Origin: Geobacteraceae bacterium GWC2_55_20
Lineage (GTDB): Bacteria; Desulfobacterota; Desulfuromonadia; Geobacterales; Pseudopelobacteraceae
Reading direction: 5' to 3'
Assembly: GCA_001802125.1 (NCBI GenBank)
Contig: MGZK01000105.1
Location: 1 to 48,733 of the forward strand
DNA length: 48,733 nucleotides
In this document: positions 25,207 to 34,505 of the stretch, one piece after another
Position numbering within the stretch: the first letter of the stretch is position 1
Layout of the letters: the number at the start of each line of letters is the position of its first letter
Translations under genes and position numbers: made by a program
The notes under the pieces: generated by a model
The model's input: the letters and a program-made list of their open reading frames with translations, nothing else
Told to the model about the DNA's origin: nothing
Databases searched by the model: none

Positions 25207-27405
25207 TCAGGTTTCGGCAATAAACCCCAAAGCCCCGACAGCCTCGATAAATGCGCTGTATTCCAACTGCAGCATGGCAAACCGCTGCGGAGTTTCCGTC
25301 AGATCACCTTCCTTGGCCGTTTTTTCAATCATGGCAGCCATCTGATGTATCCGTTGCGCGGCAATATTTCCGGCCGAGCCCTTGATCGCGTGAGCATGCC
25401 GCCGCACCGCTTCCGGATCCTCCGCCTCCAGAGACGTGGCCAGCCCCTCCAGTTGCGGCAAAACCCCCTTGCAAAACAGCCCGATAAAACGCGGCACCAT
25501 TTCAGAGCGTCCTCCAAGCCGTTCCAGAAGCTCTTTCTGGTCAAAGATCTCAATCGAATCGTCAAGTTCATCCGGAGCCGATTTCGGTATCGATGCCGGA
25601 GGAGCAATCTCCGTAACCGCTACGGCGGATGTCGTCCGGCGCTCACAGAATCTGTTCAACAATTGCAATAACTGGGCCGGCTTGACCGGCTTGCTCAGAT
25701 AATCATCCATGCCGGCATCGAGACAGATCTGGCGATCCTCGTTACCGGCAAACGCGGTCATGGCCACAATCGGCACCGGCGCACTCCGGCCAATGGCACG
25801 CTCGTACTCCCGGATCGCCCTGGCCGACTGCAATCCGTCCATTTCCGGCATCTGAACATCCATCAACACGATATCAAAGTGCCCGGACCTGTATTGATCA
25901 TACGCCTTCCGCCCATCCTCGGCAAATGTGATCCGGTGATGATAGGGTTCCAGGACCGCCTGTACCAGGGCCCGGTTTATCTCCACGTCATCGGCGAGCA
26001 GGATATCCAGCGGAACCTGACCGGGCTGGCTGGAATCCGGGGAAAGATCCTTGTCCGCCGCCAGCAGTTCCTCGCTGCCGACCTGGAAGCGGGCCGTAAA
26101 ATGAAAGCAGCTCCCCTCCCCCAACCGGCTCTCGACCCAGATGTCTCCATCCATCAATGCCACCAGCTTCTTGCAAATCGCAAGTCCAAGTCCGGTTCCG
26201 CCGAATTTTCGCGTGGTGGATGTGTCAGCCTGTTCAAACTGATTGAAAATCCGCTCACAGGCCTCCTCGGCAATTCCAATCCCGGTATCGGTGACACGGA
26301 CATGCAGCGTGACATCATCTGTCTCCCTAGAATCCAGATCGACCTCGACCGTGATCCGCCCCTGTTGACAGAACTTGACCGCGTTTCCCACCAGGTTGGT
26401 CAGAACCTGGCGCAGCCGGCCATGATCCCCCACCAGGCAGGCCGGCACGGCAAGGTCTATCCTGGAAGTCAGCCCGAGCCCCTTTTCCTCGCACCTTATC
26501 AGCAACCCTCCCAGGCAGCGTTCCACCACGTCCCGGAGATTGAACGGGACTTTTTCCAGCGTGAATTTACCGGCCTCGATCTTGGAAAAGTCAAGGATAT
26601 CGTTGATAATCAGCATCAGGCTGTCGGCTGAATCCTTGATGGCACGCAGATATTTTTTTTCCTTCTGCGGTGTAAGCCCCCCCTGCAGCATCAGCTCGGT
26701 CATCCCCATCACCCCGTTCATGGGGGTGCGGATCTCATGACTCATGTTGGCCAGAAAATCGCTTTTGGCAAGATTGGCCGCCTCCGCCTGCCGCCGGGCC
26801 TCTTCCAGGTCGCGGGTCCTCAGTTGCACACGCTCCTCCAGGTGCTGGGTATGGTCGTGCAGCATACCGTACAGGATGGTGCTTTCCAGGGCATAGGCAC
26901 AGGTATACAGCACGATCGAAAGCGCATTAAGCGAAGCGCCGTCCAGCGCGGCCGAGCTGCCGGGCAGAGTGCCGGCAAACATCCCACGGACACAGGACTG
27001 GGTGGCCACGACCTGCAGCAGGAGCGTTTCTCCGTTCTCCATCGGAGCCAGAACCGCCTGGTTACGGTTCAGCGCCCAAGCGAAAGTGCCATCCATCATG
27101 CGGGCCTCGACCTGGCTCTGCAGGATATCGAACGCCCCGGGCGGGTCAGCCACCACCAGCTCGAAACTGCCGTCAAACTGGCTGTCGAGAAATCCCATCG
27201 ATTGAAATGAAAAAAGCCGACGTAACTGGCTGGCCGTCGCCTTGAAAATTCCCGCCCCATCCTTTGCGCGGCTGAGATCGCCCTGGAATTCGCTGCTGGA
27301 GGCCAGCATTTCCAGGATCGACATGAAGCGTTGATTGGATTCCTCAAGATAACTGACCCGCTCCTGGAGGAACTCGGGCGAATTGGATAAATTCCGGTCA
27401 ACCAT
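25207..27405 (-). CDS. Hybrid sensor histidine kinase with receiver and HPt domains
   Basis: A 732-residue cytoplasmic-looking kinase with no membrane helix. An N-terminal GAF-like sensor (about 30-180) is followed by a coiled linker, HisKA ([20 protein letters not shown], His at 223), HATPase with N, G1 (VTDTGIGI) and G2 ([13 protein letters not shown]) boxes, a receiver ([33 protein letters not shown]) and a C-terminal HPt domain ([17 protein letters not shown]). It thus carries a full phosphorelay able to pass phosphate to the two free receivers encoded downstream. GGAGGAG precedes the ATG. It overlaps the HDOD gene by 8 bases. Confidence 0.93.
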   Translation of the reverse strand: MVDRNLSNSPEFLQERVSYLEESNQRFMSILEMLASSSEFQGDLSRAKDGAGIFKATASQLRRLFSFQSMGFLDSQFDGSFELVVADPPGAFDILQSQVEARMMDGTFAWALNRNQAVLAPMENGETLLLQVVATQSCVRGMFAGTLPGSSAALDGASLNALSIVLYTCAYALESTILYGMLHDHTQHLEERVQLRTRDLEEARRQAEAANLAKSDFLANMSHEIRTPMNGVMGMTELMLQGGLTPQKEKKYLRAIKDSADSLMLIINDILDFSKIEAGKFTLEKVPFNLRDVVERCLGGLLIRCEEKGLGLTSRIDLAVPACLVGDHGRLRQVLTNLVGNAVKFCQQGRITVEVDLDSRETDDVTLHVRVTDTGIGIAEEACERIFNQFEQADTSTTRKFGGTGLGLAICKKLVALMDGDIWVESRLGEGSCFHFTARFQVGSEELLAADKDLSPDSSQPGQVPLDILLADDVEINRALVQAVLEPYHHRITFAEDGRKAYDQYRSGHFDIVLMDVQMPEMDGLQSARAIREYERAIGRSAPVPIVAMTAFAGNEDRQICLDAGMDDYLSKPVKPAQLLQLLNRFCERRTTSAVAVTEIAPPASIPKSAPDELDDSIEIFDQKELLERLGGRSEMVPRFIGLFCKGVLPQLEGLATSLEAEDPEAVRRHAHAIKGSAGNIAAQRIHQMAAMIEKTAKEGDLTETPQRFAMLQLEYSAFIEAVGALGFIAET

Positions 27406-28273
27406 CGGCTCCTCCAGACAGGATCGAAAAGGTTTCGTTGATCTGGGATTCGGACTGCTTCAGAACTGTGCCCAGCATCTGTGGTGACATTCCCAGCCGG
27501 TCCCAGGCCGGCTCATCCAGCGGAGGAACTCCCGCCTCGGCCCCGTGGCCCAGTTCCATCGACTGGCAGATGATATCCGCAAGGTGTATCAGCGCCGTTT
27601 CCAGACGGAACTGCTCGGCGGAGCCGGGATTATGGTGACAGGCCACCGGTTCGCCGATACTGGCGGGAATCTTCCACTTCTTGAGCAACGCCCCGCCAAG
27701 TTCGGCATGATCGAACCCGAGCCGTTCCCGTTCCAGATGAAGGTAAAGCATGCCTGTGTCCCGCTGGGCCTCCAGAAGCTCGCGGCTCACCTCCGGCCTG
27801 GCGGTGGCCAGCACGACCTGGCCCACATCGTGAAGCATGCCGGCCACGAAGAGCCGTTCCACATTGGACTCGCGCCGGTAGACCGCCAGGCTGCGGGCAA
27901 TGATGCCGCAGGCGATGCAATGACGCCAGAACGAGGTCATGTTCAGCAGATCTTCCGGAATCCCCTTGAAGACCCCCATCACCGAAGCAGCCAGCGCCAA
28001 GTCCCGCAGTTGTTGGGTTCCGATGATGGTTACCGCCTTGGCGATCGACTCAACCTTCGCATAACAGCCGAACATCGGGCTGTTGGCCAGCCTCAGCAGT
28101 CTTGCCGTCAGACCCTGGTCCTCGGTGATGATTTTGGAGATGTCATCAATTGAGCTGCGCGGATGGTTGATAGTCTCGTTAAGACGTTCGTAGAAAAGCG
28201 GGAGAGAATAGACGGTGCTGGTTTCCTCCACCAGCCGTTCGATGGTGGCGGGCGGATAATCAGACATGGCCAT
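27398..28273 (-). CDS. HDOD-domain signalling protein
   Basis: A 291-residue protein covering one HDOD domain: an N-terminal helix, ITEDQGLTARLLRLANSPMFG, AVTIIGTQQLRDLALAAS, the HD-like AGMLHDVGQVVLATARPE and LGFDHAELGGALLKKWKIP, and a helical tail. HDOD domains are related to HD phosphohydrolases but usually lack activity and serve in signalling. The ATG at 28273, with AAGGAAGG before it, is preferred to an ATG two codons on. It overlaps its upstream neighbour by 14 bases and the kinase by 8. Confidence 0.9.
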   Translation of the reverse strand: MAMSDYPPATIERLVEETSTVYSLPLFYERLNETINHPRSSIDDISKIITEDQGLTARLLRLANSPMFGCYAKVESIAKAVTIIGTQQLRDLALAASVMGVFKGIPEDLLNMTSFWRHCIACGIIARSLAVYRRESNVERLFVAGMLHDVGQVVLATARPEVSRELLEAQRDTGMLYLHLERERLGFDHAELGGALLKKWKIPASIGEPVACHHNPGSAEQFRLETALIHLADIICQSMELGHGAEAGVPPLDEPAWDRLGMSPQMLGTVLKQSESQINETFSILSGGADG

Positions 28274-28619
28274 GCTGAACCTTCCTTAACGCAGCAATAC
28301 GCATCAGCTCGATAATAGCGGGATGGCTGCGGTTAGTATGTTTGAAAAGAGGGGCCAGCTCCTGTTCCGCCGCGGCCAGTTCCAGCGGATCCACATCAGG
28401 AGGTATCTGGTCGGCGGAGTCAGCGCTCCCCTGACCTTCGATATCCGCCTCCAGAACACCCCAGGTCCGAAAAATGACCAGGTGCTTCTGGGTCAGCTCG
28501 GCCCCGGCCCCAAGCAGCATGCGCCCAGAGCGGTCATGGACATCACTGGCCAGCACCATTCCGGTTTCAATATTTTCTATGGCAACCTTTCCCACACATC
28601 CCCCGGCAGGCGTAGACAA
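28260..28619 (-). CDS. Small regulatory protein with HD-GYP-leader-like domain
   Basis: A 119-residue protein whose first half (KVAIENIETGMVLASDVHDR, GRMLLGAGAELTQKHLVIF, TWGVLEADIEG) matches the small beta-rich module often found N-terminal to HD-GYP or HDOD domains. Here it is a separate polypeptide in front of an HDOD gene, as though a single protein had been split. The second half is acidic then helical. The frame opens with a TTG at 28619; an in-frame GTG eight codons later is a possible alternative, so the start is uncertain. First gene of the signalling operon. Confidence 0.72.
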   Translation of the reverse strand: MSTPAGGCVGKVAIENIETGMVLASDVHDRSGRMLLGAGAELTQKHLVIFRTWGVLEADIEGQGSADSADQIPPDVDPLELAAAEQELAPLFKHTNRSHPAIIELMRIAALRKVQHGHV

Positions 28620-28693
28620 TACCCGGATTAACTACAGAATCTTTCCTGCTGTAAATTGTTCCATCTATACATCAATCGCCGGAGCACCGGCAA

Positions 28694-29410
28694 TTATTCA
28701 TCATCCGTGATAAAACTGCGGCCACCCAGACGGATCAATGCCGCTTTCTGCGAGCCGTTCAGCTCAATGAACCTGACCCCCATCCCCGGCAGGAAACCGG
28801 GCTCGCCCCAAGACCTGACCGAACGGACCTCCACCGGAATGGGCGAATCATCAGCCAGGTCAGGAATGGTAAGCCAGCCCCGTTCACCGATATTCCACGG
28901 CTCAAAGCTGACCAGAAAGCACCCTTCACAGGATATGCTGGTAGTCACGGATTTCGTGCCAGGCACATTCTCGGCAGGTCTGAGCAGATTCAGCATTGCC
29001 GGGTAATTCAGATGGGTACGATCACAGGTCCGGATCTTGCGCTCAACAAACGCTCTGCAGTATTTCCTGACGAAATCCGACGGCAATATTTTTCCGGAAT
29101 AAGTGGTTCCAAATGGAAGGGTGCGGATTTCACCGGTGGTTTCATTGCATTTAAGGCGCAGCGCCGGGAACAATCCGACCAGAACCGTCAGCAGATGTTT
29201 TTCCTCCTCGCAGCAGCGCATATAGGTGGGCATATCGACCAGGATCCCGCTCAGCGGACAGTAAACATGCCGGTCAAAGAACTCCATCAACGCCTGGACG
29301 CAAATCAGCGACACATCCGGAGAATCCAGTTCGGCCTGATACAGACGACGGCTCTCCCCTTCACGGCAGATCAGCAGGACATTAGTCATCGGATTCCGGT
29401 CTTCACCCAT
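28694..29410 (-). CDS. PilZ-domain protein (probable c-di-GMP effector)
   Basis: About 238 residues. The N-terminal 100 residues resemble a degenerate receiver-like fold (NVLLICREGESRRLYQAELD). The C-terminal part is PilZ: the arginine motif RTCDR followed by THLNYPAMLNL, then TSISCEGCFLVSF in the position of the D/NxSxxG motif, and GMGVRFIELN. The first position of the second motif is Ser rather than Asp/Asn, so binding of c-di-GMP is likely but not certain. The ATG at 29410, with GGAG 6 bases upstream, is chosen over ATGs on either side. Confidence 0.82.
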   Translation of the reverse strand: MGEDRNPMTNVLLICREGESRRLYQAELDSPDVSLICVQALMEFFDRHVYCPLSGILVDMPTYMRCCEEEKHLLTVLVGLFPALRLKCNETTGEIRTLPFGTTYSGKILPSDFVRKYCRAFVERKIRTCDRTHLNYPAMLNLLRPAENVPGTKSVTTSISCEGCFLVSFEPWNIGERGWLTIPDLADDSPIPVEVRSVRSWGEPGFLPGMGVRFIELNGSQKAALIRLGGRSFITDDE

Positions 29411-29521
29411 ATGGGTCTCCAAAACATTGCATATCAACCCTATACCACAGGGCGTACCATTTTCAAAAGTTTGTTGTTAATGAACAGCTCCAATCCGCTT
29501 TCCGGCGGTAAAAAACCGGGT

Positions 29522-32503
29522 TTAACAGAGTACGCGCGCCAGGTGCCGTCTGACCATATCCTCGAAATCCGCATCCCGGCTGCCGGTATAGACCAGCGAG
29601 GAGCCGATCTCGGCCGCCAGGATCGCGCACAGATACTTGCGTGGCAGCTTCCTGACACGTTGCCGGTAGGCCGGCGTCTCCCGCAGCAGGCGCGGAAGAT
29701 GGCAGATCACCGCCTGCCGGAAAGGGAGTTGCAGACAAAGCTCCGGGCGCGCGGAGAAAAACTCGAACAGGCGGGAATAGAGACTGTTGATGTTCTGGCT
29801 GATGGTTTCGGATATATCGGTGTAGAGCAAGGTTCCACCCGATTCCTTCCTGCGGCGCAGGATCAGCCGGGCCTCGTCCGCGGCCCGTTTTTCCAGCACT
29901 GCCAGCACATCGGATATGTAACGCTCCTTCTGCTCCAGGAATTCCCGTTCCGACAGCAGCAGGTTGGCGATGATTTCGTAAGAGGACGAGATCACGCCGC
30001 ATTTGTTGGCCGAAGCGTCACGCATGATGACGACGCCGCTCTTTTGCAGTTGCAGCCTGGCTTCCGGGGTGATGAACGAGTTGGCCCCCTCCACGATGAC
30101 CGGCGAAGTCGGCTTTCCGTCTTCATCCAGGAACAGGCCCCAGTTCTGGCCGTCAATTGTCTCGGGCCTCCCGCCCGCCGGGATGAACAGGTCGGCTTTG
30201 ACCGTGAATATCAGGCTGCTGTAAAGGCGGTTGAAATCATCGATATCCAGCCACTCCTCCAGCAGGCCGGCGTCAGAACGGCTCACCTGGCGGTGTGACT
30301 CCTTGAGGCCTTCCAGGCGCCGTCCGCTGCGATAGATCATCAAGCCCCCCTCGCCCAGGAACTCAGGATTGAAGGCGTCCAGATCGTGGGCCAGCACGAT
30401 GCGACCCAGCTCTTCGCGATTGATTCCGTTCGGATCGTACAGCACTGCTGTTCCATCCAGAATCAGCCGCACCTGCATTGCCGGGCAGCGCTCCAGCATG
30501 ATGCGCAACGAGTTTCCGGCCACGTCACCGTTGGGGCCGCCGGTCATCTTCAGCGAGAACGGTTCGCTGCAGATATCGATTCCGGCCTCCTCAGCCATCG
30601 TGATTTCGGCGAACTTGACCACCCCGGTGGAGGTGACGCCGTACTCCTTGTGATTTATGCCGAAGCGCTTGCTGGACATGATGCCGACGCCCAGGATATA
30701 GCCCCTCTTCTTCGAAAGCGCGGCAATCGCTTCGATCATGCCATCGTGCATGTTCTCGTCCGGGCCGATTTCGATCGGCTCGTCATCGCCGTAATAGTCA
30801 ACGATACGCCGGTCCGCGGCCCGGCCGTTTTCGGTGACGAAGATATCCAGGAAAGCGTTGGCAATACCATACTGCAGCTTGTAGAGCCGGAAGTTTTCTG
30901 CATCTCCCCCCCCGGCCGGGTCCAGATCAGAGGCATCCAGCACCAGCGCCATCTTGGAGCCCCCCTCGTAAATATCCTTGTTCTTCAGGTGCTGGGTGTT
31001 GGCCAGAACATACACCTCGCGGAAGATCGTATTGGCCGAGGTGATGTAGTCGTCCGAACTGCGGGCGATAACGGTCCGCCATCCCCCCCGGGCGATATCG
31101 GAAAAGCCGATATGGTAACCGGCTCCGAAACGGCTGAAGAAGAAGGTTATCCGGAACGGAAGCGTCTCGGGGATATCGGCGGTAAATTCCTTGCCCAGCT
31201 GCCGCAGGTAGGCCGGATCGAGCCGGAAGGCCAGCGCCTGTTTTTCAACCACGAAGAAGTTGGACTTGAGGGTATTGGTCACAAACAACAGGCAGCAGCG
31301 GTACACAGCCCGGCGGATGTCATCCAGCCAGCGGTGGCCGGTATTATACAACTCCACCGCCTCTTCCGCCTCCTCCAGTGCCGGGCAGTAGAAGCGCTCC
31401 CGCTCCGGCTGATCAGGATCGAAGCGCAAACGGAACAGGCGGATCAGCAGTTGCGCCATTTCCGGATGGTCATAAAAAGCACTCTGGACAGTATCCAGAC
31501 CGAACCGCTCCGGCTGGGCATGGGCCAGGCTGGTGTGGCAGAAAGCGATAAAGGCATTGACCAACGACGCGTCCTCTCCGGTCAGCAGCCCTTCCACGAC
31601 ATAATCCCGGTAAACGGGCGAAGAGGTGGAAATGATCTGGGTCGTGCACAGCTCCCGCTTGAGCCGCGCGGCCAGCTCGCTGTCCGGGTGGATCTCCTCC
31701 CCCGACCTGCTGCTGACATAGAACGCCCCCAGGAAATAGGGATGGATGCCGTTGGAGATCGTCTGGCAATAGGCCCTGCGGATGCCGATTTCGAGTCGGT
31801 TGAAAACCTCCAGCAGCTGCAACAGGAAATCCTCCTGGGGTGGATTGCCGACGGCAAACAGCACCCTGGTTTCGATACGGCCTTCGCGCTCTACCCTGGC
31901 GATATCCAGGAACAGTCCGCCCGAGGCATTGCCCCTGTCAAACAACCAGATCAGGTAGGCGGTTCGCGAAGGTGGTGACATGCGGATGTAATTTTCATTG
32001 TTCAGCCAGAGTATTTTCAGCAGCCGGTCAAGCCGGCTCAAGTCAAAGTCCGGAAATGAGCAGCGCAGCTCGAAACGCACCTTGCGACGCAGTGACGCTG
32101 GTATCTTCACATCTTGAGCAAGGTCGATCTCATGGTTCCTGCGGCGGTCGAATTCAAAGCGCTGCACCTCCAGCTCCTGGTCGATGCCGGGCATATCGGC
32201 ATTCGAATGTGAAAACATCGCGTAGGAGATCTCACGGTCCCCGATCCGCCGCAAGGTATCGTAGAGTGAGCCGGGACGGTTGACACAGGCGATCACCAGC
32301 AGTTTATCCTGATCGATGAGAATCAGGTGCCGGTTGCTGCGCAGGCGCCCCATCGCGCCGGCCAGGGCAACCAGCGCGTCCCTCTCGTCATCCATGGCCA
32401 AAAAGAAATAGGGACTCATATGCTGCTGGAGCCAGGCGGCGTTCCGCTCCGCGGATATTTTGGCGGCCTTGGCGCCGCGGCGAACGATTGAGGGCAGGTT
32501 CAT
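29522..32503 (-). CDS. Large NAD-dependent glutamate dehydrogenase
   Basis: A 993-residue enzyme of the large NAD-specific GDH class, deaminating glutamate to 2-oxoglutarate. N-terminal ACT-like regulatory stretches (LLVIACVNRPGSLYDTLRRI) precede the catalytic core: SDIARGGWRTVIARSSDDY, NKDIYEGGSKMALVLDASD with the substrate and catalytic lysines, MTGGPNGDVAGNSLRIML for the dinucleotide, and VIVEGANSFITPEAR. It is much longer than hexameric GDHs (about 450) and shorter than the 180-kDa type. GGGAG stands 7 bases before the ATG. It is alone in its transcription unit, divergent from the crotonase operon. Confidence 0.9.
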   Translation of the reverse strand: MNLPSIVRRGAKAAKISAERNAAWLQQHMSPYFFLAMDDERDALVALAGAMGRLRSNRHLILIDQDKLLVIACVNRPGSLYDTLRRIGDREISYAMFSHSNADMPGIDQELEVQRFEFDRRRNHEIDLAQDVKIPASLRRKVRFELRCSFPDFDLSRLDRLLKILWLNNENYIRMSPPSRTAYLIWLFDRGNASGGLFLDIARVEREGRIETRVLFAVGNPPQEDFLLQLLEVFNRLEIGIRRAYCQTISNGIHPYFLGAFYVSSRSGEEIHPDSELAARLKRELCTTQIISTSSPVYRDYVVEGLLTGEDASLVNAFIAFCHTSLAHAQPERFGLDTVQSAFYDHPEMAQLLIRLFRLRFDPDQPERERFYCPALEEAEEAVELYNTGHRWLDDIRRAVYRCCLLFVTNTLKSNFFVVEKQALAFRLDPAYLRQLGKEFTADIPETLPFRITFFFSRFGAGYHIGFSDIARGGWRTVIARSSDDYITSANTIFREVYVLANTQHLKNKDIYEGGSKMALVLDASDLDPAGGGDAENFRLYKLQYGIANAFLDIFVTENGRAADRRIVDYYGDDEPIEIGPDENMHDGMIEAIAALSKKRGYILGVGIMSSKRFGINHKEYGVTSTGVVKFAEITMAEEAGIDICSEPFSLKMTGGPNGDVAGNSLRIMLERCPAMQVRLILDGTAVLYDPNGINREELGRIVLAHDLDAFNPEFLGEGGLMIYRSGRRLEGLKESHRQVSRSDAGLLEEWLDIDDFNRLYSSLIFTVKADLFIPAGGRPETIDGQNWGLFLDEDGKPTSPVIVEGANSFITPEARLQLQKSGVVIMRDASANKCGVISSSYEIIANLLLSEREFLEQKERYISDVLAVLEKRAADEARLILRRRKESGGTLLYTDISETISQNINSLYSRLFEFFSARPELCLQLPFRQAVICHLPRLLRETPAYRQRVRKLPRKYLCAILAAEIGSSLVYTGSRDADFEDMVRRHLARVLC

Positions 32504-32536
32504 TGGAGTACTCCCGGTGGATAGTTTTATCCGATG

Positions 32537-32542
32537 ATTATA
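32537..32542 (-). promoter_or_regulatory. Possible -10 element for glutamate dehydrogenase
   Basis: A consensus TATAAT on the reverse strand, 34 bases before the ATG. The -35 region at the right distance (TTTCCC) is poor, so this may need an activator or may be chance. Confidence 0.35.
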
Positions 32543-32601
32543 ACAACAAACGGAAGCAGCGGGAAAGTTTTACTATCGATAAAAATCCGGCAAAGCTTTT
32601 C

Positions 32602-32630
32602 TTGACCGTATACAGCCGAATTGCTATAGT
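32602..32630 (+). promoter_or_regulatory. Sigma70 promoter of the crotonase-cobO-mutase operon
   Basis: TTGACC (32602-32607), 17 bases, TATAGT (32625-32630), ending 42 bases before the GTG at 32673. Near-consensus at both hexamers with ideal spacing. Confidence 0.72.
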
Positions 32631-32672
32631 CGCGGCGCTTTAACCCCATTCCAATCATAAGCGGGAAGACCG

Positions 32673-33440
32673 GTGTCAGAGAGGCTTTGCAGCATACAGT
32701 ACAAGGACCGGGGCCTGGCCGCCCTGACGATCCATTGGCGGGAATCCGCAACCACGACCGAATTCCTGGAGACGTTGGGGAAACGGATAGCAACGATCAG
32801 CGATAACGGCGAGATCAGAGGCGTTGTGGTTACCGGTCTGTCGCAGGTTCGCCAACAGTATCGCAGAGCGGACGACGCGACCCTTTACGATGTTTCCGCA
32901 CTGTCCGGTTTCGGGCAGCAGATCTTGTTCAATCTGGAGAAAACCGGCAAGCCCAGCATCGCCGCCATCGAGGGTGAATGCACCGGCCTGGGGCTGGAGA
33001 TCGCGCTGGCCTGCGACTTCATCGTCGCGGCAGACTCCGCCCGTTTCGGCTTTCCCGCCATCGCCGAAGGATTGATCCCGTTCTGCGGAGGCACACAGCG
33101 CCTGGCACGGCTGGTCGGCAAATCCAAGGCCAAGGAGATGATCTACAGCGGCGACCTGATCGACTCCGACGAAGCGCTGCGCATCAAGCTCGTCAACCGG
33201 CTCTATCCGGAGCCGGAACTGCTGCAAAAGACGATGGAACTGATGGCGCATATCTGCACGCGCAGCCCCAACGCGATCCGCATCGGCGGCGAAGTCGTCA
33301 ACGCCGGCTATGACATCGATCTGCAGACCGCCTGCATGCTGGAGCGGAACGCCTTCGCGCTCTGTTTCTCCAGCTTTGACCAGCACGAGGGGATGCAGGC
33401 CTTTCTGGACAAACGCCAGCCGCGGTTCAAGGGGGAATGA
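32673..33440 (+). CDS. Crotonase-superfamily protein (enoyl-CoA hydratase-like)
   Basis: A 255-residue crotonase fold starting at a GTG. The second oxyanion-hole region KPSIAAIEGECTGLGLEIALACD and the FCGGTQRLARLVGKSKAKEM segment are clear. However, the first oxyanion loop (usually F-x-AG-x-D) is replaced by VRQQYRRADDATLY. Of the two catalytic glutamates of enoyl-CoA hydratase, one is kept (E109) while the other, expected in the PE position, is A129 (FGFPAIAEG). Simple hydration is therefore doubtful; decarboxylase, hydrolase or isomerase chemistry is possible. The next gene starts at the base after its stop. Confidence 0.87.
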   Translation: MSERLCSIQYKDRGLAALTIHWRESATTTEFLETLGKRIATISDNGEIRGVVVTGLSQVRQQYRRADDATLYDVSALSGFGQQILFNLEKTGKPSIAAIEGECTGLGLEIALACDFIVAADSARFGFPAIAEGLIPFCGGTQRLARLVGKSKAKEMIYSGDLIDSDEALRIKLVNRLYPEPELLQKTMELMAHICTRSPNAIRIGGEVVNAGYDIDLQTACMLERNAFALCFSSFDQHEGMQAFLDKRQPRFKGE

Positions 33441-33968
33441 ATGGCGCTTGAACGGGGCTGCACACAGGTCTATACCGGCAACGGCAAAGGCAAGACCACC
33501 GCGTCGCTGGGCCTGGCACTGCGCGCCGTGGGACGCGGCCTCAAGGTCTGCGTATTCCAGTTCATCAAGGGGGGCGGCCCTTACGGCGAGCACCTGATCG
33601 CCGAAAAGCTGGCCCCGCTTTACACAATCATCCAGACCGGGCGGCCGGGTTGGGTCAATACCGGCGATATCACCGAAGATCGCCGCCTGGCGCAGGAAGC
33701 GTATGCACAGGCAAGGGAACTGCTGACCTCGGGCGAGTACGATCTTTTCATCTGCGATGAGATCAACGGCGCTGCGGGATTCGGGCTGATCGACGTCGAA
33801 CAGATCCTGGAGCTGATCGCTCTCCGCCCGGAGCGGACCGAGCTGGTTCTGACCGGCCGTAACGCCGACCAGCGTGTGATCGAGGCGGCCGACCTGGTGA
33901 CCGAGATGTGCGAGATCAAGCACTACTACAAGGCGGGAGTCCCCGCCAGAACCGGCATAGAGATGTAA
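33441..33968 (+). CDS. cobO: Cob(I)yrinic acid a,c-diamide / cob(I)alamin adenosyltransferase (CobA/CobO type)
   Basis: A 175-residue P-loop enzyme that transfers adenosyl from ATP to Co(I) corrinoid, making the coenzyme form of B12. The P-loop YTGNGKGKTTASLGLA is at residues 11-26, then VCVFQFIKGG, the Walker-B-like YDLFICDEINGAAGFGLID and LVLTGRNADQRVIEAADLVTEM, all family-typical. It abuts the crotonase stop and is followed by a B12-binding mutase subunit, so it probably supplies adenosylcobalamin to that mutase. Confidence 0.93.
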   Translation: MALERGCTQVYTGNGKGKTTASLGLALRAVGRGLKVCVFQFIKGGGPYGEHLIAEKLAPLYTIIQTGRPGWVNTGDITEDRRLAQEAYAQARELLTSGEYDLFICDEINGAAGFGLIDVEQILELIALRPERTELVLTGRNADQRVIEAADLVTEMCEIKHYYKAGVPARTGIEM

Positions 33969-34033
33969 CGTGGAACTTCAACGGAACCGGACAAACATCA
34001 TTCGAATTTTAAATACCGAAGGAGGAATTGAAA

Positions 34034-34438
34034 ATGGCTGAAAGAACTTTAAGAGTGCTGGTGGGAAAACCGGGTCTGGACGGCCATGACCGCGGCGCCA
34101 AGATCATCGCCCGCGCCTTTCGCGATGCCGGTTTCGAAGTGATTTACACCGGTCTGCACCAGACTCCGGAGCAGATCGTCTCGGCCGCGATCCAGGAGGA
34201 CGTGGACTGCGTCGGGCTCTCGATCCTGTCCGGCGCCCACAACACGCTGCTCCCCAGGGTTACACAGCTCTTCAGGGAAAAGGGCGCCGCTGACATCAAG
34301 GTCTTTGGTGGCGGAGTAATCCCGGAAGACGACATTCCTTCGTTGAAGGAAGCCGGCATCAGCGAGGTATTCACCCCCGGGACCTCAACCGAGGACATTG
34401 TCAGCTGGGTCAAGAGCAACGTCCATCCAAGGGCATAA
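34034..34438 (+). CDS. Stand-alone B12-binding subunit of an acyl-CoA mutase
   Basis: A 134-residue protein equal to the C-terminal cobalamin domain of methylmalonyl-CoA mutase or the small subunit of isobutyryl-CoA-type mutases. The base-off/His-on motif is GLDGHDRG (His18 the cobalt ligand), with GLSILSGAH (SxL) and [11 protein letters not shown] (GG) completing it. The large substrate-binding subunit is not in the window, so the substrate is unknown. The ATG at 34034, with GAAGGAGGA upstream, is preferred to a TTG two codons earlier. It lies in the adenosyltransferase operon. Confidence 0.92.
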   Translation: MAERTLRVLVGKPGLDGHDRGAKIIARAFRDAGFEVIYTGLHQTPEQIVSAAIQEDVDCVGLSILSGAHNTLLPRVTQLFREKGAADIKVFGGGVIPEDDIPSLKEAGISEVFTPGTSTEDIVSWVKSNVHPRA

Positions 34439-34505
34439 GCAGAGACCGAGGAACTGGGCGGCGGAATAGCGCTCTCTTCGGCCTTCCGTTCCAGGCTCAA
34501 CTATC

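Noticed and set aside
30386-31978. 530-codon forward frame
   Set aside because: Shadow of glutamate dehydrogenase on the other strand in GC-rich DNA.
32676-33923. 415-codon reverse frame
   Set aside because: Antisense to the crotonase and cobO genes, which carry clear motifs.
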